Shown piece after piece: positions 28,176 to 37,507 of a stretch of 64,000 nucleotides of DNA. Below the pieces are notes generated by a model, which saw only the letters and a list, made by a program, of their open reading frames with translations, searched no databases and was not told where the DNA came from. The translations under genes and the position numbers were made by a program. Position 1 is the first letter of the stretch; each line of letters starts with the position of its first letter. Where the stretch lies: assembly GCF_000717025.1 (NCBI RefSeq), contig NZ_JNXG01000006.1:280305-344304 (forward strand). The letters are read 5' to 3'. The DNA comes from Streptomyces atroolivaceus. GTDB taxonomy: Bacteria > Actinomycetota > Actinomycetes > Streptomycetales > Streptomycetaceae.

Positions 28176-29036
28176 ATGACCGACCAACAACCCGGCCATG
28201 GTGCAGCAGCACGGGAACTGGGAGCGGCGCTGCGGAGCCTGCAGCAGCAGTCAGGACGCACTCTGCGCAGCCTCGAAGCCGAGGTCCGTATCAGCGACTC
28301 GTCGCTGTCCCGTTACTTCCGCGGCGAAACCGTGCCGCCCTGGCCCGCGGTCAGAGACCTGTGCCGGGCGTTGAAGGCAGACCCCACCCCGTACCGGGTC
28401 CTCTGGGAGGCAATCGAGAACACCCCGCCCGACGATCCAGACGCTGCTGCGGCGAACACCAGTGCCGCGCCCGAGGATGCCGCTGGGGGTGCCGGCCCGT
28501 CGCAGGTGAGCGGTCCGGCATGGTGGCACAGGTGGCGCAGACTGCCCCGGCGCCGCGGGCGCCTGACCGACCGTGGGGCTATCGCGACGGCCGGCATCGC
28601 GGGCTCACTGGTGACCGTCGGTCTCCTGCTGTTCCTGTTCCCCTCGAAAATCACGCCCGATGCCGCACCCGCCGCGCAAAGCGCCCAGGAAACGACACGT
28701 GGGGCAGGCGGGAGCAGCCACGCCGGTGTCCTCGTCCACAATGTCGAAAGAGCCTGCCAGAGACCCCGGACGACCCAGTGCGCACTCTCCCTGGCCTACA
28801 ACCCCTACCGCCCCTACAACACCGCCAACTCCGCGGGTCGCGTCTGGCACCACGACCTGCTCCATGCCACCTGCACCATCGCCAACGGCGTCACCGTCAC
28901 AGACGAGAACCACAAACACACCAGCATCTGGATTCGGATCACGCACGACGAGGACCAGCTCTGGCTCCCCGGAATCCGCGTCCACCCCAACCACCTGACC
29001 CAGCTCACCACCGTTCTGCCTACGTGCACCACATAG
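28176..29036 (+). CDS. XRE-family HTH protein with transmembrane anchor
   Basis: 286 residues. An N-terminal helix-turn-helix (about residues 10-70: LGAALRSLQQQSGRTLRSLE, then RISDSSLSRYFRGETVPPW) is followed by a charged linker, one transmembrane helix near residues 133-155 and an extracytoplasmic domain of about 130 residues with paired Cys (VERACQRPRTTQC and ATCTIA...TCTT). The layout suggests a one-component sensor that couples an outside signal to DNA binding, or to a partner, as in other membrane-anchored Streptomyces XRE proteins. The ligand is unknown. Confidence 0.8.
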   Translation: MTDQQPGHGAAARELGAALRSLQQQSGRTLRSLEAEVRISDSSLSRYFRGETVPPWPAVRDLCRALKADPTPYRVLWEAIENTPPDDPDAAAANTSAAPEDAAGGAGPSQVSGPAWWHRWRRLPRRRGRLTDRGAIATAGIAGSLVTVGLLLFLFPSKITPDAAPAAQSAQETTRGAGGSSHAGVLVHNVERACQRPRTTQCALSLAYNPYRPYNTANSAGRVWHHDLLHATCTIANGVTVTDENHKHTSIWIRITHDEDQLWLPGIRVHPNHLTQLTTVLPTCTT

Positions 29037-29156
29037 GCGTGCGTCCAGCAGTGGCGGTGGAAGCATGACCTCCGTCTCCCGACATACGGCGCCCCGGACA
29101 GCACGAAGCGTCAGGTCTTCACACATCGCCTGCTGCCAAAGTGGTAGTGGCCCGCG

Positions 29157-29285
29157 TCAGGGGCGAAAAGCCCGGACCCTCGGGGGCAGATCACCAGAGA
29201 TCGGGGGCGGATGCTTCAGGTAGCGAGCCGGGTCCAGGGCTCCTGACAGGTCGTCGATCTGTGCATCGAGATTGACGTACCCCAT
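29157..29285 (-). CDS. Short ORF, possible truncated small conserved protein
   Basis: 42 residues from ATG 29285 (MGYVNLDAQIDDLSGALDPA, then RYLKHPPPISGDLPPRVRAF). The wording resembles the start of a conserved small actinobacterial protein whose usual form is longer, so this may be a truncation. The family name is not known to me. Confidence 0.35.
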   Translation of the reverse strand: MGYVNLDAQIDDLSGALDPARYLKHPPPISGDLPPRVRAFRP

Positions 29286-29362
29286 CGGCCTTCGCCCCGC
29301 TCGTGTCCTACCGGCCGATGATTCGTCTCGCAGACACACCACATGGATGGCGTCTGAAGCGG

Positions 29363-29917
29363 TCATACGATCTCGACGCGAGCGGTGGACAAATTGTCGA
29401 GAATGGTCGCGACGGTCTCCTCTGGTGTCTGTTCCGAGGTGTCCAGCCAGAGCCCGATGCGCGGAGTCCGATCGTGCAAGGATTGATCGAGGGCCTCCAC
29501 CGTCCAGATCCCGTATCCGGTCTTCGAGCGGCCCGCCTCCCTGCTTCGCACAACAGCCGTGGAGGGAGCCAGAACCACAACGTACACAGGGCGCGTGCGC
29601 AGGCCGGAGACGTACCGCGACAGGTCCGCCCCCAGAATGATGTCCTGGACGATCGCGGTCCACCCGTCACGCGCGTATTCGTCGGCCACGAGAGCGGACA
29701 GCCGATAACGCAGTTCCAGCTGGTTCCTGGCCTCCGGAGTTTCCTCGGGTAGCAGTTCCTCTCGCCCAGACACCAGCATCCGGCGGAAGGTATCACCGCG
29801 GATGTGAGCAGCCCGAGGTAGCCGCCTCGCAAGCAGGTCGGCCACGGTGGACTTTCCAGCTGCCATTACTCCTGTGACCAGGAGGACCGCAGAATCCAGC
29901 TCCTTCACCACGCGCAC
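29363..29917 (-). CDS. P-loop kinase-like protein (AAA/zeta-toxin type)
   Basis: 184 residues. The Walker A loop GVMAAGKST is near residue 16, RGDTFRRML follows as in gluconate-kinase and zeta-like folds, and a DIILG strand and a lid with Arg residues (VVRSREAGRSKTGYG) complete a small-molecule kinase fold. It could phosphorylate an antibiotic, nucleotide or sugar. No antitoxin gene is seen, so a toxin role is unsupported. The GTG at 29917 is the longest start; GTG codons 6 and 9 bases later have better spacing to AAAGG. Confidence 0.7.
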   Translation of the reverse strand: MRVVKELDSAVLLVTGVMAAGKSTVADLLARRLPRAAHIRGDTFRRMLVSGREELLPEETPEARNQLELRYRLSALVADEYARDGWTAIVQDIILGADLSRYVSGLRTRPVYVVVLAPSTAVVRSREAGRSKTGYGIWTVEALDQSLHDRTPRIGLWLDTSEQTPEETVATILDNLSTARVEIV

Positions 29918-29984
29918 CTTTCGCTCGGGGACGGCGTCCGGTCAATCAGCATGCTCGACAGTCTGCCGATGCTCCCCGAGACGC

Positions 29985-30090
29985 ACATCCGGATTTCTCG
30001 CACAACCTCGCCGTCCTCGGACTCGCCGCAGCCACCTGCTGCTACGAACGACTCCTCCGGCTCACGGCACAGGACGTGAGCCTGGCGTGA
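29985..30090 (+). pseudogene. Possible transposase C-terminal scrap
   Basis: The frame ending at TGA 30088-30090 reads SHNLAVLGLAAATCCYERLL, resembling the hydrophobic helix that closes several DDE transposases. Too short for certainty, but it sits among other insertion scars. Confidence 0.3.
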
Positions 30091-30259
30091 TCACGGCATT
30101 GAAGGCATCGGCATCGGCCCCCTCGAGATCGAGTGAGCGTTCCCCGCTGACAGGGCCGCCAAGATGCCTCGACGCCGTGATCACACCGCCCCATGGTGAA
30201 TTCCTCACCTCGGGGGCCGGAGCCAGAGACCTTCTTGGCATCGCTGGTGTGATCACGGG
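30087..30259. repeat. Three GTGATCACGG-type copies
   Basis: GTGATCACGGC at 30087-30097, its inverted form GCCGTGATCAC at 30174-30184, and GTGATCACGG again at about 30249. The core GTGATCAC is palindromic. These could be a regulator site or a relic of an inverted terminal repeat. Confidence 0.4.
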
Positions 30260-30393
30260 CGTCGGAGCCTTCTGGACAGGCCCGTACACCCGGGCTGAGT
30301 CCGCGCGCTGCTTCGGAAGGCCGGTAGTCCCGCCGCGCCACGAAGGCGCGAACTCGGTCCGCAACGGCCATGGAGCGTCCGTTGGGGGAATGT

Positions 30394-30550
30394 GTGCTCC
30401 TCACAGTGGCCTATCGGCGGACACAACTGACACTGCTCCGGCTGGCTCCGCTGTTCGGGGTCTCGAAATCCGCGGCCGCCCCCATCACCCGCCTGCCTCG
30501 GGCCGCACCCTGAGCCCCAGCCACGCAAGCGGGGCCGGAAGGGTGCCCAC
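30394..30550 (+). pseudogene. IS5-family transposase N-terminal (HTH) remnant
   Basis: Reads LLTVAYRRTQLTLLRLAPLF then GVSKSAAAPITRL, matching the N-terminal helix-turn-helix 'VAAYWRTNLTxRQLAPLFGVSKSAADRII' of DDE_Tnp_4-type transposases. A frameshift and stop follow; RKRGRKGAHR appears in another frame. Confidence 0.75.
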
Positions 30551-30684
30551 CGACCTTCGCCGTGCACTTCTTCTTACGTTCACCCAACGTTCCGGAGAGG
30601 GTCGTCCGGGGTACACCGGCATCACCGACGATCCTGACCCGGGCCCACGGGGGAGAACGCAGGTGTCATCGAGGGGAGACGCAG

Positions 30685-31926
30685 GTGTTCGCGAACAGAC
30701 CGGCTGCCGAGGAGCCGCGGTTAGCCGTCACCAGACCCCCGCGTCGACGCCTGCGCAGAGTGCTGGCGTCGGCGCTGCCCGTCCCGGTCGTCGGACTGGT
30801 CCTGCTCGTGGCCTCCGGGAACCTGCTGTTGCCGCTGCGGCAGGTGGTCGACATCGAGGCCAAGATGGCCTCGAAAAGGGACTTCTTCCAGGACCCCGTG
30901 GTCGAGCGTCTGCTGATGAAGCACGGCTTCCGGGTGCGGATCACCAACATGGGTTCGCGTGAGATCGCCAAGCAGGACTACGAGGGATACGACGTCGTTT
31001 TCCCCTCCGGCCAGCCGGCCGCCGACCTGATCAGCCGGGAGCGGGCCCGGGCGAACCGTCCGGTGTTGCTGTACCGCCCGTTCGTCAGCCCTATCGTGCT
31101 GGCAACCTACCGCGAATACGCCGAGGTGCTCACGGCGGAGGGTGCCGCGAAGCGCCTGTCGAGCTCGGGCGGCCGGCCGATGTACTACACCCTCGACATG
31201 CGGCAGTTCCTCGATCTCGCGCGCGGCAAGAGGAAGGGCGCCCAGCGCGATCCCAAGGACGGCTACCGCTGGGACGAGATCGACCGCAACGACCACGTCC
31301 GCAACGGCAACAAAATCCTTGCCCAGACCTCGGACATCTGCGAGTCCAACTCCGCCGGCACCTACCTCGGGCTCGTGGCCTTCGTCGAGCACGGGAACGA
31401 CGCGCCGGACAGCGAGGCCGAGGCCGAGCAACTCGCCCGCAAGATCAAGCCGCTTCTCGTGGAACAGGGCCTGCCGTCCTCCGAACGGGCCGAAACGTAT
31501 CTGTCCCCCGACGGGCAGAGCATCGCCCCTGTCTCGGTGATCTATGAACACCAGTTCCTCGCCCACCAGATCGGGTACGAGGCCGAGAAGGGCGCGACCG
31601 ACGACGAGCGTGTCCTGCTCTACCCATCCACACGCTTCGTCACCGAACCCCAGCTCGTCGCGCTGACCGGCGACGGCGCCCGGCTCGGCGAGCTGGTCAG
31701 TGAGAATCGCGAACTACAAGACCGTGCAATGGAGTTGGGCTTCCGATCCCGCAATGCCACCAGCGGTGCGACCAGCGACGAGCTCACCCGGTTCCTCACC
31801 GAGCGGCAGATCCCGGTGCCCACCACCTCCGCCGACGACACCCGAGCGGTCCTGCCCAGCCTGCCCCTGTTGGAGAAGATGATCGAGATCGTCGGCGACT
31901 GCCCGGACCGGACGGGCAACCAGTGA
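30685..31926 (+). CDS. Membrane-anchored substrate-binding-like protein
   Basis: 413 residues. A short basic N-terminus and one membrane helix (about residues 25-50, VPVVGLVLLVASGN) anchor an extracellular domain with a type-2 periplasmic-binding-protein look (DYEGYDVVFPSGQPAADLIS, RPVLLYRPFVSPIVLATYRE). It lacks a lipobox. The GTG at 30685 was chosen because GGGGAG precedes it at good spacing; an upstream ATG at 30562 has none. Its stop overlaps the next start (GTGA), and the third gene overlaps the second, so the three form one operon. Ligand unknown. Confidence 0.75.
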   Translation: MFANRPAAEEPRLAVTRPPRRRLRRVLASALPVPVVGLVLLVASGNLLLPLRQVVDIEAKMASKRDFFQDPVVERLLMKHGFRVRITNMGSREIAKQDYEGYDVVFPSGQPAADLISRERARANRPVLLYRPFVSPIVLATYREYAEVLTAEGAAKRLSSSGGRPMYYTLDMRQFLDLARGKRKGAQRDPKDGYRWDEIDRNDHVRNGNKILAQTSDICESNSAGTYLGLVAFVEHGNDAPDSEAEAEQLARKIKPLLVEQGLPSSERAETYLSPDGQSIAPVSVIYEHQFLAHQIGYEAEKGATDDERVLLYPSTRFVTEPQLVALTGDGARLGELVSENRELQDRAMELGFRSRNATSGATSDELTRFLTERQIPVPTTSADDTRAVLPSLPLLEKMIEIVGDCPDRTGNQ

Positions 31927-33488
31927 GGCGCGGTGCGGGCCTGCTGGCGCTCTGCCTGGCGCTCGTGGCCACCTTGCTCACCGCCTGCTCGGCCGCCGAC
32001 GGCGGCGAGACCGTCCGGCTGCGCGTGCTCGCCAGTCCCGATCTCGCCGTACTGGCCCCGTTGCTGGGCGATCTGAAGGCCGAGACCGGCGTCGATCTGC
32101 GCCTGGACCACCGGGCCGACGCCGAGACGAAGCCCGCGGACCGCGACAGGTACGACCTCGCGTGGCTGTCCTCCGACCGCTATCTGCGTCTCACCGCCAA
32201 GGCCGCGACCCGCGGGGTACAACGCACCCCCACCATGACGTCTCCCGTCGTCATCGGCATGAAGCCGGACGTGGCACGGAAGCTTCGCGCCCAGGTGCCC
32301 GGCGGCCGGCTCACCTGGGCGGACATTGCGGACGCCGCCGCCACCGGCACCGTCCGCTTCGGCATGGCCGACCCCCGGCACGCCGGCAGTGGGCTCGCTG
32401 CCCTCGTCGGCGTCGCCACCGCCGCGGCCGGCACCGGAGCCGCGCTGCGCCCCGAGGACGTCTCCTGCGACCGGCTGCGCGGCTTCCGTTCCGGCCAGAA
32501 CCTCACCGCCGACACCGGCCCCGCCCTCGTCGACTCCTACGCCGACCACCAGGACGAGACCAACGCCCTCATCACATACGAGTCGGATCTGCTCGCCCTC
32601 AACGCCTCTGACCGCCTGGACGACGGCCTGGAGATCGTCCGCCCCGCAGACGGTATGGTCCTGGCCGACTTCCCGCTGCTCCTGCTCGACCCGGCCCACC
32701 GCACCGCGTACGACAAGGTCACGCAGTGGCTGCGGCGCGACTCGGTGCAGCGGCATATCATGCAGCGCACGCTGCGCCGCCCCGTGAACACGGCGGTCAC
32801 CCGGGACGCGCGGCTGCGCGAACCGGTCGGCAACGCGCTCTTCTACCCCGACCAACCCGGTGTTGTGGCAGCCCTGTTGGCGGACTACGGAGACCCCGAC
32901 CGTCGCACCACGAGCCAAGTGGTCTTCCTGCTCGACTTCTCCGGCTCGATGCGCGGTGCCCGGATGGCCGCCCTGCGCGAGGCGTTCGCCGGACTCAGCG
33001 GCGGGGACCTCTCCGCCTCCGGCAAGTTCACTCGCTTCTACCGGGGCGAGCGGCTGACGGTCGTCCGGTTCGGCGAACGAGTGCTGGAGGAGAAGACCGT
33101 CACCGTCACCGGACCGGACGACCTCACGGCCCTCGCCCGCACCGTCGCCAGGGGCGGTTACGGCGATGCCACCGCCGTATGGTCCGCCCTTGACCGCGGC
33201 TACACCACCGCCGCCCGTGAACTGGCCGTCGATCCCGACCGTTCCATCTCACTCGTCCTGATGACGGACGGCGAGAACAACGCGGGCCTGGCCTATGCGG
33301 AGTTCGTACGCCGTCACCAGGCGCTGCCCACCGCCGTGCGCGCCGCCGTCCACACCTACCCCGTCCACTTCGGCGAGGCCGACGCCGACGAGCTGCGGCG
33401 AGCTGCGGCGCGGACCGGTGGGCGGATGGTGGATACAGCCGGCTCGTCCCTTTCCGAGGCCTTCAAGGAGATTCGTGGCTGTCACTGA
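31923..33488 (+). CDS. Lipoprotein with substrate-binding and VWA domains
   Basis: 521 residues. The signal peptide ends in a lipobox (LLTAC near residue 20). The first about 300 residues are a solute-binding fold (LRVLASPDLAVLAPLLGDLK, MTSPVVIGMKPDVARKL). The last about 200 are a von Willebrand factor A domain with an intact MIDAS start DFSGSMRG (DxSxS) and a later MTDGENN. PGAP-like annotation calls this architecture 'substrate-binding and VWA domain protein'. It probably assembles a metal-dependent complex at the outer membrane face with the neighbouring two proteins. GTG start overlaps the previous stop. Confidence 0.85.
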   Translation: MRRGAGLLALCLALVATLLTACSAADGGETVRLRVLASPDLAVLAPLLGDLKAETGVDLRLDHRADAETKPADRDRYDLAWLSSDRYLRLTAKAATRGVQRTPTMTSPVVIGMKPDVARKLRAQVPGGRLTWADIADAAATGTVRFGMADPRHAGSGLAALVGVATAAAGTGAALRPEDVSCDRLRGFRSGQNLTADTGPALVDSYADHQDETNALITYESDLLALNASDRLDDGLEIVRPADGMVLADFPLLLLDPAHRTAYDKVTQWLRRDSVQRHIMQRTLRRPVNTAVTRDARLREPVGNALFYPDQPGVVAALLADYGDPDRRTTSQVVFLLDFSGSMRGARMAALREAFAGLSGGDLSASGKFTRFYRGERLTVVRFGERVLEEKTVTVTGPDDLTALARTVARGGYGDATAVWSALDRGYTTAARELAVDPDRSISLVLMTDGENNAGLAYAEFVRRHQALPTAVRAAVHTYPVHFGEADADELRRAAARTGGRMVDTAGSSLSEAFKEIRGCH

Positions 33489-34224
33489 CGCCCTGTGGTG
33501 GAGCCTTTGGTGGCCGTGGATGACGGTCTGGCTGGTGACGGCCGTCGGCACGGTAGTGCTCCTCGTGGTCCTGGTGCGCCATGCCCGGGAGCGGCGCAGG
33601 CACATGCGGCGCTGGCAGTCGGCGTACAGCATCTGTCTCTACCTTGACGAGCAGGCGGTGATGGACCTGTATGAGCTCGGCAACTACCGGTCCGCGCTGG
33701 AGGAGGCCGTCGAGCTGCGGACGAAGGTCGACACGAGTGTCGGCTTCTGGAGCCGGGTGCTGACGTGGCTGTTCCGCTTCCGGCTGAAGCGGGACGTCAG
33801 CCAGGAGACCTTCCGCAAGTTCGTGCGCAAGGACAAACCGATCAACGTGATCGGCGTCGTCATGGAGGCTTTCGACCGGGCCGACGCCATCGTGCACGCC
33901 GACCTGACCACACTGACTGTCGTCCCGAACCGGAATCTGGCCGACAACCTGGCCGACGGCCGTGCGGTGATCCTGAGCCGCATCGGCGAATTCGTCTCGG
34001 TCAAAGGTGTGTTCACCGGAGTGCCGGACGTCGCTGAGGGATTCGTCCTGCGGGCCGAGTACGGCGCCGAGCGGCCCCCGGTGTACATGCGCGTCGTAGC
34101 CCCCGGAAACGCGCGCCGCTCCATCCCGGCCGGCACTTTCACGGCACGTTGCCTCGGCAAGATGACCGGCTGGAGCGAGGACACCCGCGAGGTGACACTG
34201 GAGGCGATCGCGATCTTCTGGTGA
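33475..34224 (+). CDS. Membrane protein, third gene of the VWA operon
   Basis: 249 residues. An N-terminal Trp-rich membrane helix (WWSLWWPWMTVWLVTAVG, then a long hydrophobic stretch to about residue 40) is followed by a basic stop-transfer stretch and a soluble domain of about 200 residues with no recognised family. GTG 33475 is preceded by AAGGAG and overlaps the end of the VWA gene by 14 bases, so it is translationally coupled. The basic residues after the helix place the soluble part in the cytoplasm. It may link the external complex to a cytoplasmic response. Confidence 0.7.
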   Translation: MAVTDALWWSLWWPWMTVWLVTAVGTVVLLVVLVRHARERRRHMRRWQSAYSICLYLDEQAVMDLYELGNYRSALEEAVELRTKVDTSVGFWSRVLTWLFRFRLKRDVSQETFRKFVRKDKPINVIGVVMEAFDRADAIVHADLTTLTVVPNRNLADNLADGRAVILSRIGEFVSVKGVFTGVPDVAEGFVLRAEYGAERPPVYMRVVAPGNARRSIPAGTFTARCLGKMTGWSEDTREVTLEAIAIFW

Positions 34225-35062
34225 CGGCCGCCGCTCAGCGGGAATTGACCTCGGCGAGCATGTGCAGGGTGTGCGGGTCGGGGACGAGGGCGAGGAGGCC
34301 GGCCGCCGGATACGACTGGGCCGCGCGTTTCGCTTGAGCCTGGTCCGGATCGCAAGCGGAACCACGCAAGTGCCCTCTGATCTGGGGCGATGGACCTGAC
34401 GACGGGTCCTGTCGGTCCAGATGGAGGGCGCTTTCTGCTCGTAGGGTTTCGGTTCGCACCCCAGGCCGACCGGATCCGCTGCTCGGGCGGGCGGGTCACC
34501 TCGCCGCGGTCCGGTTCGGCTTGGGGGGGGGGCCGGTTCGGAGCCCGAGGGCCCGAACTTCAGACTGCCGTCGTCGACGGCATTGACGTATTCGTATTCG
34601 TGTTCCAGCTCTGCCCGGCAGGCGGATATCTGGTCGCTGCGCGTGAGATCCAACGGATCAGTCGTGCGACACTCCGGCGGCCTCCATCACGGGGCAGCAC
34701 CCAGCGGTGACGGCGTCCACGGCTCGCAGGCCGGAGCCGGCCGCCTCACACACCTCAGCCATCACGATCTCGCGGTAGAGCGCGGACGCGGCGACGGTGC
34801 TCTCGAACCGGATCACCGGGTGGACCGACCCCCAACTTCCCATCCGGACGCGCCCCTCCGCCGGCAGCATCAGATGCTCATGGAGCAACGGCATTCCCGA
34901 CCGGGCCTCGCACCCTCTCGATCGCGCTCGTGCGCGGCTCAATCACCAGCCAGGTCGAGAACTGCGGTCGGACTGGGGCGGACGGCGGACAGTATGGTGA
35001 CGCCGACAGGTTGGAAGGGCCGCGAAGCCTCGGATTTCGGTACGCGCCTTGCGCCGTACCGG
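34225..35062. other. Region of probable decayed genes
   Basis: No intact gene. Minus-strand readings look like fragments: RAAQSYPAAGLLALVPDPHT (ending at 34235), MDLTRSDQISACRAELEHEY (from 34653) and a 78-residue frame from ATG 34894 (MPLLHEHLMLPAEGRV...). They may come from one or two frameshifted genes. A run of ten G lies near 34526. Confidence 0.35.
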
Positions 35063-35257
35063 TCACCCGATCGTACGCAGTAGCAGCCGCACAACGGTCA
35101 TGACGCCTCGCCCGATCCACCCCAGCAGTCCCGTCTCCACAGCCAGCTCGGCGACCTCCGCGGCCGTGTCCCCCCGATCCGACCCTCTGGAACGACACCG
35201 GCGACAGGAGCGAGGCCAACGGCGCTTCTGCGCACCGCACTTCTTACACATTGCCAT
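35063..35257 (-). CDS. Small zinc-ribbon membrane-associated protein
   Basis: 64 residues. CKKCGAQKRRW and CRRCRSRG give two CxxC pairs about 12 residues apart in the first 25 residues, a zinc ribbon. The C-terminal third is hydrophobic (GLLGWIGRGVMTVVRLLLRT). Similar short 'CxxC + amphipathic tail' proteins occur across Streptomyces without a known role. ATG 35257 follows GGGAGAA. Confidence 0.55.
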   Translation of the reverse strand: MAMCKKCGAQKRRWPRSCRRCRSRGSDRGDTAAEVAELAVETGLLGWIGRGVMTVVRLLLRTIG

Positions 35258-35657
35258 ACCGGCCATTCTCCCTGCCACCGTCCGCATGAAGCCACCCGGT
35301 ACCACCCGTCAGGCAGGCCGTCGGCAGCGCGGCCCTCATGGCCGCAACGGTTTCGGCCCCTTGCTCCCGCGCAAAATTTGTTTCCCCTGAAGGCGATGGC
35401 GCCACAACCGGGTTCGATGTCGGTCGATGGCCTTGCCTCACGCGCCGGCGGTGGCGGTACGCCGCGCTCTCCGTCCGAGAGCCCAGCGGTACGCGGACCG
35501 AGCGCGAGCGCGTGGATCTCGGCTCCGACGGTGACGCCGGCGGACGGCAGCGCACCGGGAAGAGCTGCGAAGAGTAACGAGCTCGGGCGGGTGACTGCGG
35601 CATGAGCACCCAAACCCAGGTCCCGCTGTACCTCGCCACAGCGGTAGGGCCTCCGCA
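35258..35657. other. No gene recognised
   Basis: About 400 bases between the zinc-ribbon gene and the large cargo-like gene. Nothing recognisable. Confidence 0.4.
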
Positions 35658-37232
35658 TCACCCCGAGGCCAACTGCTCCGCGATCTCCTTGATCCAGCCG
35701 GCGCTCTTCGCCGGGTCGTTGAGGGTCTCGGTCCACGCTTGCGGCTCCAGCTTGTGCTTGGCGGGGCCGGATTTGAGGGCGATCAGCAGGGCCCGGGCGG
35801 ACTCCCGCATCTCGGCCGTCGTCTTGCCGCTACCGGAGATGTCGGGACCCGCCGCCAGAGCGTAGATCTCGCGCGCCATGGCCTGGCGTTCGCCCCTCGA
35901 CACCTTCTTCCAGAACTTCAGGGCATGCTTCAGAGACTCCTTGCGGGACGCGGCCTCCGCCGGGGTCTCACCCTCCGGCGCCCAGCGCTCGGGGTGGTGG
36001 ACCTCTTCGTAGCGCTTCGTGGCGGCGCGGAGCGCTTTGTACATGGTGACGCCGAGGACGAGGCCGGCCCCGGCCCCGGCGAGGCCCCATCCGACCGGGT
36101 TGCTCGCCAGCCCGGCTGTTCCCGCCGCGACCGCCGTGACGACGCCGGCCGCGGCCTTGGTGGACTCGCCCCCGCCGCTGACCGTCTCCTTGCCCATCTT
36201 GGTGAGCTGCTTCTTCTTCGCGTACGCCTGCACCATGCTCAGCTTCTCCACGTCCTTTTCGGCGCGCTGGAGGCTCTCGGCTGCGTCACGTGCTTCACCC
36301 ATCGCCTCCCAGGCGGCGTCGATGGCCTCGGAAACGAGCTCCAGCCGGCCCTGGCCCTCATGCTTCCAGTAGGCGTCCAGCGCGACGTAGGCCTCCGCTG
36401 CCGACCAGCTGGCCTGCTCCCGCGACTCGTTCAGCCGGGCCAGTGAACCCGCGTGGACGAGGTGAGGATCTCCCAGGTTCTTGACCTGCTTGTACTTGCG
36501 GGCCGCTCCCCCGACGCGGATGACGGACCGCATGCCCTTGATCGCGCCGACGGAAGCGCTGGCGATGCCGCTCGCCTCGGACGCCACCGCAGCGTCCGCC
36601 GCCTTCTGGATCTTGGTGACCTCCTTGGCGAGGGCCGCGCTGTAGCTTCCCGAACTGGCGGCGCCGACGACCGCGTCGGTCCCCTTGGACTTGGCCCTCT
36701 TGTTTGCCGTGTGGTGGCCGGCCCCGGTCTCGTGCTTCTTGGCGTCCTTCATGCTCTTGTACGCGTCCATGCCACTGACCACGGTGCCGGCGGCCTCCGT
36801 CAGGAGGTTCCCCGACGCCGCTGAGGTCCCCGAGGCGGCGGCGGAGTGCTTGAGGCCCTCGTTGGCCGTGACAGCGGCCTGCTGGGTGAAGGCCGCGTTG
36901 GTGGGGGTTTGGAAGCCCTTGATGAAGGTGTCGATGGGCTCGAGATTCTTCTTGAACCTGTCGAGGAGCCCGGCGATCCGGTCGCGGTAGTTCTTCTTCT
37001 CTCCAGAAGACGCGTCGCCGTTCTCCGCCGTGCTCCCTCTCCCGGCGCCCCGGGCGCGCTGCACCGCCGCGGTGACGGCCCGGTTGCCGGCGCGGGACTG
37101 CATCTCGAGGAGGGCGTGCTCCGTCGAGCGTGCGGACGTGCTCCCGGTCCGGCTCCCCTCCCGACGCTGCCGGGCCGACGTCAGGACGGCTGCCGACGGC
37201 CGTGTCGAGGTGCGGTGGATCGGGGTGCTCAT
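35658..37232 (-). CDS. Large protein with CIS-cargo-like N-terminus
   Basis: 524 residues. Near residues 40-60 it has ALLEMQSRAGNRAVTAAVQR, close to the 'LLxLQRxAGNxAVxxLLQR' motif found at the start of proteins associated with extracellular contractile injection systems and polymorphic-toxin loci. The body is helical, Ala/Lys-rich and mostly soluble, with one Gly/Ala-rich hydrophobic stretch (about 365-400, VVTAVAAGTAGLASNPVGWG). No toxin domain is recognised in the C-terminal part. ATG 37232 follows AGGAGAGG. No injection-system genes lie in this window, so it would be an orphan. Confidence 0.7.
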   Translation of the reverse strand: MSTPIHRTSTRPSAAVLTSARQRREGSRTGSTSARSTEHALLEMQSRAGNRAVTAAVQRARGAGRGSTAENGDASSGEKKNYRDRIAGLLDRFKKNLEPIDTFIKGFQTPTNAAFTQQAAVTANEGLKHSAAASGTSAASGNLLTEAAGTVVSGMDAYKSMKDAKKHETGAGHHTANKRAKSKGTDAVVGAASSGSYSAALAKEVTKIQKAADAAVASEASGIASASVGAIKGMRSVIRVGGAARKYKQVKNLGDPHLVHAGSLARLNESREQASWSAAEAYVALDAYWKHEGQGRLELVSEAIDAAWEAMGEARDAAESLQRAEKDVEKLSMVQAYAKKKQLTKMGKETVSGGGESTKAAAGVVTAVAAGTAGLASNPVGWGLAGAGAGLVLGVTMYKALRAATKRYEEVHHPERWAPEGETPAEAASRKESLKHALKFWKKVSRGERQAMAREIYALAAGPDISGSGKTTAEMRESARALLIALKSGPAKHKLEPQAWTETLNDPAKSAGWIKEIAEQLASG

Positions 37233-37507
37233 TGATGTACCTCTCCTGTACCGGACCGGGCGAGGCGAAGGTAGCCGGGCCTGGCTAACAGAAGGGGTGC
37301 AGCTGGAGAATTCCTCACGGATGCTGTGATACGCGTTGTGGTGGCGTCAATGGGTCGTCGCAACACCTGATCGTGGGGGTATTGCGTGGGGAGGCGGAGG
37401 TCACCAGGCATCTTGGGCAAGTTGGGGGAGCCTCGGCTCGCCTCGCCGTCGACCGCTTCGCCTCCCGCTCCCCCATGCGCGAGCGCCGGTGTGGCCTCGG
37501 GAAGGCG

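Noticed and set aside
29363..29917. Zeta-type toxin of a toxin-antitoxin pair
   Set aside because: No antitoxin gene is adjacent and the P-loop fold is common to many small kinases.
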